This document shows positions 58,677 through 64,000 of a DNA stretch of 64,000 bases, piece after piece (position 1 is the first letter of the stretch; every line of letters starts with the position of its first letter). The position numbers and the translations under genes were made by a program. The notes beneath the pieces are model-generated. The model saw only the letters and a program-made list of their open reading frames with translations, was not told the origin of the DNA and made no database searches. Source of the stretch: an uncultured Clostridia bacterium. Its GTDB lineage: Bacteria > Bacillota > Clostridia > Lachnospirales > Anaerotignaceae. Location: assembly GCA_910586765.1 (NCBI GenBank), contig CAJUJJ010000003.1, forward strand, positions 1 to 64,000, written 5' to 3'.

Positions 58677-61600
58677 TTATCTGCCTACAATGCCCATATT
58701 GTTTATTACTTTATCTAATTGTTCATCTAATGCTGTCATGAGCCTTGCAGAAGCAGAATATGCTTTTTGAAATCTCAATATGTCAATACCTTCTTCGTCT
58801 AAAGAAACACCAGAAATCGCATCTCTGTTGTTTGCAATGTCGTTTGCAACGGTAATATAATTGTTTTCTAATACAGTGGAGGATTTAATATCCAAACCAA
58901 GCTGATTACCAATATTGTCATAAAATTCTACAAAAGTACCGTTAAATACTTTTTGTTGTGTGCCGTCTGGCAATGTAAATGTATAATCTAATTTCGTACT
59001 AAATTGAGAAATTAAATGGTTGATGTTGTCATTGTAACCTGCTGTTTGTGATGGGTCGTGTGTCTGTACAAAATTCGTTTTGGAGTCAACCCAGTCCTGT
59101 GTAATTGTAAAGTTGTCAGCAGTGATTTGGTCGTAATCAACTTTTGGTACTTTGCCAGCTAATAATTGATAACTACCAGTACCAGCTGCTATTCCATTTA
59201 ATATAGCTTGTTTATTGCCTGTATCAGTTACAATATCACCTGGATTGGTAGTAAAAAGCTTATTACCATCTTTATCTACCCAATCACCAATATTTACTGT
59301 ACCAGTAACATTACCAGCTGCATCTTTTATATCATAAGCTGTTTTGCTTTGTACAATACCATAAGATGCTAATGCAGTTGGGTCTAGTGCTGCTTTTTTA
59401 AGAGCATTTGAGTAATCTGTTACTGTACCTACCTTATTACCGTTTTTATCTATTAAGTTAGTGCCATCATTAGTCTGATAAACAGCATTTAATGAAAGAA
59501 ACTTATCTGTAGAACCAGCTGGGAATGGTATTTTGGCACCATTATCATCTAACACATAACCATCTTTATCTGTTTTAAATATATCAGGCAATGGTTCTGT
59601 ATGGAAATTTCCATCATAACCAAGATATTGCCCATTTGCATTTGTTACATTTATATTTTTAATTGGTGCTATACCATCTGCACCAAAAAGAGCATTAGCA
59701 TAGTCAAGAGGTTTTCCATCTTCATCTACCAATGGATTGCCGTCTTTATCCATTGTATTTGCTTCATTAAATACTTTTGCGATTTGTCTTGCAAAGGCAT
59801 CTAACATATTTAAGTAGTAATCATAACCACGGTCACTTGTTTCGTTAAATTCACCAGCACGGTTAAACATATCCAAAGATGCTTTAATACTGCCAGAATC
59901 TTCTTGGAAATGTTTATACATATTTCTTTGGTCACCCATATCTAATATAGGATTACCATATTCATCTTTTTTAACTTCCCATTTCCCATTAATTGATTCT
60001 AATTCATAAGGAGAACCATCAACGTCAGCAACATCTTCTTTATACTCTACACCTCTAGTATCTGTAATGGTAATTTCACCACCATTTACAGCGATATTAC
60101 CTATTTTTCCTGTGTCTGCGTCAAATAAAGGAATACCATTACCATCTCTAGCAGAAGTACCTGTTAATGTAATTGTAGGTAATGAAACAAAGTAATCGGT
60201 TTCTTCTACTGGATAAGAGTCCCAATCTACTGTAATATTAGCAAAATCTGCTAATCCTGCTACGTCTTTTAAATCTGTAGTTCCATCTGATGCCTTTAAT
60301 TCATTTCCGTTTTTATCTGTAGTAATAACTTCACCACTAGCTCCACCATATATATTTACTTTTAACTCTTTTATGAGACGAGTATATTCCTCTCTCATTG
60401 CTTCTAGGTCGTCCCTTGCAGTTGCTAATTCCTCTTTTGTAAGGGCTAATAAACCTTTTTGGTCATCAGCAGGATTAGGCTCATACGTTGGTGGCTGTGA
60501 TTTTGCATCTGTAATAGGACCATAAATATTTATTAATTTATTGTAAATACCATTACCATCTCGGTCTAATTGATTTAATGCAGTAACATCATCAGGATAA
60601 CCAGCAGGTTCAGTATCTTGACCAAAGAGTTTATTATTATATTTTGTTAAGAGTTCTTGTCTGCTGGCTAAAGTTGCTTCTACTTCTTTATATTTTTCAG
60701 AAGTTTTATCAACACCATCAGCGTCCATTTTATCTAATTGTTCTTGTAAGTTACTAATAACATTGTTTATACTTTTTCTTGAATTTAATGCACTATATAA
60801 ATCTTCATGAAGTTTATTTCCTTGTTTAACTAAATTGTTCTTTTTTGAACTTAAACTACTGATTTTGTCATTTTGGTCGTCTATTTTGCCCATCTGCTCT
60901 TTTATTTTGGCACTAAGAGTTTGTATATTTGTCAAGATTTGGTTCATATTTCCATCATCTGTAAAAGTACCATTTACACCGCCACTAGGTTTTAATGCAC
61001 TACCTATATCAGCGATAGGTTTACCATTCACATCTGTCATAGTCAAATTAGAACAATCATCATTGATTTGAAATTGTGATGCTCTATCATCTTGTATAAT
61101 AGTATATTTATAATTATTGCCTTCATCATCAATGCCTAATATTTTAACAGTACATTCTTCTGCTGTTCTATCAGAAAGACCTATATATTTATTTTCATAT
61201 GTAACTTCAATTTTTACATATTGAGAAAGTTCATCTAAAAGTAAATTTCTTTCGTCACGCAATTCTAATGCAGGATTGCCTAAAATTTCATTATCTTTAA
61301 TGCTTCTGTTTAAATTTGTAATGTCTTTTAAAAGCTGATTTAATTCAGGTATTGTTTGTTCTTTAAATTCTTTTATATTATCGTCTTTAGCTTGTTGTAT
61401 TCTATTAGAATAATTGTTAAAATATTGTGTCAACAACTGCATTTCTGTTTTTGCCATATTTTGAAATTCGTTGTTGGCAGCTTGTGGGTTAAATTCATTT
61501 AATGCTTTGAATACAGCTTCTAATTGATTGTGGATACTACCTTCTTTGTCAACTTCATCTAAAACACTCTGTAAATCTTCCAAGCTGACAAGCAGTTTAT

Positions 61601-61889
61601 CATAGTAACCAACACTTGACATTTCTGTACGAAAACGCAAATCTAAATAAGGGTCACGTACTTGTTCAATACGGTTTGTTACAACACCATTTCCTATAAA
61701 TGTTTCGTTAACACTTCCCCATTGTCTAGGGCCTGTTGTAACATTAAAACTATCTAAATCTACACGTTGTCTTGTATATCCTGTGACATTAATATTTGAA
61801 ATATTTTGACCGATTACATTCAAAGCAGCATTGCTTGCGGACATACCAAGCTGTGCTGTTGTGAAACCAGCAAAAGATGACCTTATCAT
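58677..61889 (-). CDS. flgK: Hook-filament junction protein FlgK (giant, 1,070 aa)
   Basis: N terminus RSSFAGFTTAQLGMSASNAA LNVIGQNISNINVTGYTRQR and C terminus GVSLDEEGIDILRFQKAYSASARLMTALDEQLDK are canonical FlgK. The usual length is about 450-650. The extra 400-500 residues lie in the middle: a coiled-coil part (about 315-430, with KIDDQNDKISSLSSKKNNLV) and a beta-rich part with many D-x-D/N-G motifs (DRDGNG, DKNGNE, DKDGNPLVDEDGKP, DKDGYVLDDNG). These resemble Ca-binding-type loops and suggest an exposed domain. FliD is enlarged too. ATG with GGAGGT. Confidence 0.93.
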   Translation of the reverse strand: MIRSSFAGFTTAQLGMSASNAALNVIGQNISNINVTGYTRQRVDLDSFNVTTGPRQWGSVNETFIGNGVVTNRIEQVRDPYLDLRFRTEMSSVGYYDKLLVSLEDLQSVLDEVDKEGSIHNQLEAVFKALNEFNPQAANNEFQNMAKTEMQLLTQYFNNYSNRIQQAKDDNIKEFKEQTIPELNQLLKDITNLNRSIKDNEILGNPALELRDERNLLLDELSQYVKIEVTYENKYIGLSDRTAEECTVKILGIDDEGNNYKYTIIQDDRASQFQINDDCSNLTMTDVNGKPIADIGSALKPSGGVNGTFTDDGNMNQILTNIQTLSAKIKEQMGKIDDQNDKISSLSSKKNNLVKQGNKLHEDLYSALNSRKSINNVISNLQEQLDKMDADGVDKTSEKYKEVEATLASRQELLTKYNNKLFGQDTEPAGYPDDVTALNQLDRDGNGIYNKLINIYGPITDAKSQPPTYEPNPADDQKGLLALTKEELATARDDLEAMREEYTRLIKELKVNIYGGASGEVITTDKNGNELKASDGTTDLKDVAGLADFANITVDWDSYPVEETDYFVSLPTITLTGTSARDGNGIPLFDADTGKIGNIAVNGGEITITDTRGVEYKEDVADVDGSPYELESINGKWEVKKDEYGNPILDMGDQRNMYKHFQEDSGSIKASLDMFNRAGEFNETSDRGYDYYLNMLDAFARQIAKVFNEANTMDKDGNPLVDEDGKPLDYANALFGADGIAPIKNINVTNANGQYLGYDGNFHTEPLPDIFKTDKDGYVLDDNGAKIPFPAGSTDKFLSLNAVYQTNDGTNLIDKNGNKVGTVTDYSNALKKAALDPTALASYGIVQSKTAYDIKDAAGNVTGTVNIGDWVDKDGNKLFTTNPGDIVTDTGNKQAILNGIAAGTGSYQLLAGKVPKVDYDQITADNFTITQDWVDSKTNFVQTHDPSQTAGYNDNINHLISQFSTKLDYTFTLPDGTQQKVFNGTFVEFYDNIGNQLGLDIKSSTVLENNYITVANDIANNRDAISGVSLDEEGIDILRFQKAYSASARLMTALDEQLDKVINNMGIVGR

Positions 61890-61913
61890 TCACATTACCT
61901 CCATTTTATAATA

Positions 61914-62408
61914 TTATATAATCTTATTTGTAAAGTTTGTTTTATTGTTATTATGAACTTGCCCATCAGGAGAATACGTAGCACCGCCTTGAGAAGCGGG
62001 AGCAGGCTGATGAGTTAATACTTCTAAAGCCTTATCAATTCCCATTAAATTGATTTCTATAATACTTTTAGCATTATTATGAATTTGTTGATAATAATCC
62101 ATTGTTTCTTTTAATGTATTGTATAATTCCTGAAATTCTTGTTTATATTGTGTATCTTTTATATGAGAAATAATTTCTGAAAATTTCATATTTTCAAAAC
62201 CTAAATCTTTTTGTATAGTTTCTCTTTTTTTATCTAATCCACGAAATTGCAAAAGAAAAACTTGTTCCTCTTTCATACAATCGCTTAATGTATCAATATC
62301 TTTATCTGTAACAGCTTCTAATTTTGTTTGTTCTACATCAGCTAAATCATCAAAAAGCAAAATGAGCTTTTCCAGCAAGTCTATAAAATCATCTAATGTT
62401 TTTGGCAT
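61914..62408 (-). CDS. flgN: Flagellar export chaperone FlgN-like protein
   Basis: 164 aa. Residues 1-130 are helical with the FlgN pattern (LDDFIDLLEKLILLFDDLAD VEQTKLEAV, EQVFLLQFRGLDKKRETIQK DLGF). The tail is Gly/Asn-rich (APASQGGATYSPDGQVHNNN). FlgN is the chaperone of FlgK and FlgL, encoded directly downstream. AAGGAG site. Family match is by pattern and position (yvyG place in B. subtilis). Confidence 0.85.
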   Translation of the reverse strand: MPKTLDDFIDLLEKLILLFDDLADVEQTKLEAVTDKDIDTLSDCMKEEQVFLLQFRGLDKKRETIQKDLGFENMKFSEIISHIKDTQYKQEFQELYNTLKETMDYYQQIHNNAKSIIEINLMGIDKALEVLTHQPAPASQGGATYSPDGQVHNNNKTNFTNKII

Positions 62409-62486
62409 AATAACTCCTTCCTAAATAAGGACTTTGCGAATGAAATCAACAATTATATTATCAAAAAAATAAGAAATCAATTTTAT

Positions 62487-62786
62487 TTATTGTAACAATA
62501 TTTTTTTTGCAATAGCGTCTAAATCAATTTGATATGTTCCATCTGCTACTTTTTGCTGAAGTTCTTTTAGCTTTTCAGAAGACGCTGGCTTTCTTACCTC
62601 TAAAGAAAGCTTTGCTGTAGTATCGTTAACAAATTTATCATTAGCATTAGAAGAAGGTGTTGAATTGATTAAAATTTTATCAAAATTCTTGTCAATCCTT
62701 CTTTGATTTTTTTCAGAGTTGTGCAATCTTGCTGTTTCTTTTTGTATATTAAAAGAAGTATAAAGACTATTAGATGCTATTTTCAT
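62487..62786 (-). CDS. flgM: Anti-sigma-28 factor FlgM
   Basis: 99 aa. The C-terminal half carries the sigma-binding helices (KLSLEVRKPASSEKLKELQQ KVADGTYQIDLDAIAKKILL Q), matching FlgM. The N-terminal half is polar and disordered, as is usual. It holds SigD until the hook is complete and FlgM is exported. It starts a late operon behind a sigma-28-type promoter, so SigD drives its own inhibitor. GAGGTG site. Confidence 0.92.
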   Translation of the reverse strand: MKIASNSLYTSFNIQKETARLHNSEKNQRRIDKNFDKILINSTPSSNANDKFVNDTTAKLSLEVRKPASSEKLKELQQKVADGTYQIDLDAIAKKILLQ

Positions 62787-62872
62787 GCAATCACCTCAAT
62801 TCACTTTTATGCAGTAGTATGATGTTATATATATATAATATAGTATTTCTAAAAAAAATTTACTTATTACAT

Positions 62873-62898
62873 ATATCGGCAAAAGAACGCAAATCATA
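62873..62898 (-). promoter_or_regulatory. Sigma-28 promoter of the flgM operon
   Basis: Minus strand TATGATTT (62898-62891), 10-nt spacer, GCCGATAT (62880-62873). The -10 is a perfect sigma-28 element; the -35 is moderate. The leader to flgM is about 80 nt and includes a run of eight T. Confidence 0.75.
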
Positions 62899-62930
62899 AT
62901 ACTTCATAATGTTTTACTTTTTATCAAAAC

Positions 62931-62968
62931 AAAAAGCTATATTTTACAATACAAATAAAATATAGCTT
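62931..62968 (-). terminator. Terminator of the gene entering from the right edge
   Basis: Minus strand AGCTATATTTTA pairs with TAAAATATAGCT, followed by TTTTTGTTTTG. It separates the 63009 gene from flgM. Confidence 0.8.
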
Positions 62969-63008
62969 AACACTATTTTTAACGAAATAAGTCAAATAAA
63001 TAAATAAT

Positions 63009-64000
63009 TTAATTCTGCCTGTCCCAAGCAACTTCAATGCTATCCCCCTGAGAAATTGTTGCTGTATAAGAAGCATCTTCTCCATTTAATTTTATAATAA
63101 TATTACCTTGTGGTTTTTCTAAGTCAATGTCTACATAATTGAGCATATCATAAAAAAGAAGTTTTTTTCTGTTTTCTAAAGGAATTGTTTTCCATACACC
63201 ATTGATTGAAACAATAATGTTGTCAGCATCTTCTGATACTGGAGGCATTTGTTGTTGTGTATCTTCTTTTGGTATCTCTGAAGACATTTCAGTTGGTATT
63301 GCAGTCTGTTCTGCTATATTGAAATCTTCTTTTTCTTCTGTTATTTCATTTAATATTGTGTGTTGTTCTGCTTGTCCTATTTGTGGTATTTCTGTTTGTG
63401 TTTGCTCTGGCATTTGTGTTTGTTGTGTGCTGTCATTTGTTTCTGTTAAAATTTGCTGTTGTGGTGGTTCTGTTTGACTGTTTTCTTCTTTTTGTAATAA
63501 TTCTTCAGACTGTTGTTTTGATATAAAAGAAATTTGGTCACCAGCAGCAATTAAAGTGTCTGGGCTGGCTACAGAGTTATTTATTAACATAACCATTTCT
63601 TCTGGCTGAAATGATGTTTCCATATTGTCTAATAAATCAGTAAGTGTAATAATGGATTCTGTTGTAAGCCTGTCCATAGGTTTTATAATATAGTCATCTT
63701 GTAATTGCTCACCATCTTTATAAAATATTACAGGAACTTCTGCTAAAACTTCATCAATAATAACAGGAAAACGAAATTCTGGTTCTTGTTTTAAATCTTT
63801 AATAGAAATAATAGGTTGTTTACCAGGAATTGCTTCTTTTGCTACAATAACATCTCCTTGTTTTATTTTTGTGTCAATAGAAGCTAATTCGCCATTTACA
63901 AACAGTTCTCCAGGAACAGCATTTTCTCCTTTTTTATTATATCTCTTACCATCAATATAATAATTGATAGAACGAGCAGGAAAACCGATTAAATTTTGTG
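63009..64000 (-). CDS. Unidentified protein with beta-grasp-like repeats (5' end off the window)
   Basis: The frame is open from the right edge, giving at least 330 aa; the Met at 63677 is internal, since codons continue upstream without a stop (for example SINYYIDGKRYNKKGENAVP, then GELFVNGELASIDTKIKQGD and VLAEVPVIFYKDGEQL). The C-terminal part has a Gln/Glu/Thr-rich linker and a final module NNIIVSINGVWKTIPLENRK ... NGEDASYTATISQGDSIEVAW. Repeated 'xNG...GD.I..' modules suggest beta-grasp or copper-amine-oxidase-N-like folds. They recall the C-terminal part of FtsA/PilM-type proteins of Lachnospiraceae, but this is weak. Not clearly flagellar. Confidence 0.45.
   Translation of the reverse strand, partial: QNLIGFPARSINYYIDGKRYNKKGENAVPGELFVNGELASIDTKIKQGDVIVAKEAIPGKQPIISIKDLKQEPEFRFPVIIDEVLAEVPVIFYKDGEQLQDDYIIKPMDRLTTESIITLTDLLDNMETSFQPEEMVMLINNSVASPDTLIAAGDQISFISKQQSEELLQKEENSQTEPPQQQILTETNDSTQQTQMPEQTQTEIPQIGQAEQHTILNEITEEKEDFNIAEQTAIPTEMSSEIPKEDTQQQMPPVSEDADNIIVSINGVWKTIPLENRKKLLFYDMLNYVDIDLEKPQGNIIIKLNGEDASYTATISQGDSIEVAWDRQN

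Noticed and set aside
1..64000. CRISPR arrays, rRNA genes and c-di-GMP riboswitches
   Set aside because: I looked for regularly spaced direct repeats, rRNA-like stretches and GEMM-type motifs and saw none. The only regular repeat is the in-frame fliY tandem.

Overview
The window shows two kinds of DNA. Positions 1 to about 9,590 are the right-hand end of an integrated conjugative element with visibly higher G+C. The rest is an AT-rich, low-G+C Clostridia-type chromosome. Spore maturation genes (spmA/spmB), an AbrB/SpoVT-like regulator, FliY, DUF6470, FliW/CsrA and frequent TTG/GTG starts after strong GGAGG sites point to a motile, spore-forming anaerobic Firmicute, perhaps of the Lachnospirales. 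Species cannot be read from the sequence.

Region 1 (1-9593): all genes lie on the minus strand. Reading from right to left, they are a Cys-rich small protein, a RepA_N replication initiator, ParA, ParB, two element-type hypotheticals, a DpnD/PcfM-DUF3846 protein, PcfB, and a VirD4-type coupling protein. The coupling gene is split in phase 0 by a group II intron encoding a reverse transcriptase/maturase with an HNH domain; the intron runs off the left edge. The element abuts an intact tRNA-Arg(CCU), followed by the 5' half of a second tRNA-Arg(CCU), which probably marks the integration junction.

Region 2 (9600-18340): a polar amino acid ABC transporter (binding protein, permease, ATPase), convergent spmA-spmB, an AbrB-family regulator, two chemoreceptors and an FMN-binding-type lipoprotein.

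Region 3 (18900-43570): a long flagellar/chemotaxis cluster: flgB-flgC-fliE-fliF-fliG-fliH // fliI-fliJ-fliK-flgD-(flagellar operon protein)-flgE-flbD-motA-motB-fliM-fliY-cheY-fliO-fliP-fliQ-fliR-flhB-flhA-sigD-flgF-flgG-cheC-cheD. A strong terminator and a new promoter break it between fliH and fliI, and two stable hairpins without U-tracts bracket flgE. No fliL, motE-type gene, flhF, flhG, cheA, cheW, cheB or cheR is present here. FliY carries three tandem copies of a CheY-binding-like peptide.

Region 4 (43680-63000): late and regulatory flagellar genes. CheV and a degenerate EAL-HDOD protein face a ComFB-domain protein. fliD-fliS and a FliT-position protein follow, then a C39-like peptidase, and an orphan FtsE-type ATPase flanked by two copies of a multi-hairpin repeat. 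A sigma-28-driven flagellin gene has a leader with two GGA-loop hairpins, as expected for CsrA repression. A FliB-type flagellin lysine methylase comes next, followed on the minus strand by flgM-flgN-flgK-flgL-DUF6470-fliW-csrA. FlgK (1,070 aa) and FliD (848 aa) are much larger than usual. The last gene (63009 to the edge) is an unidentified partial ORF.

Together this locus holds most of the flagellar export gate, basal body, hook, motor and filament, with the regulators SigD/FlgM, CsrA/FliW, and probably cyclic-dinucleotide-linked proteins.
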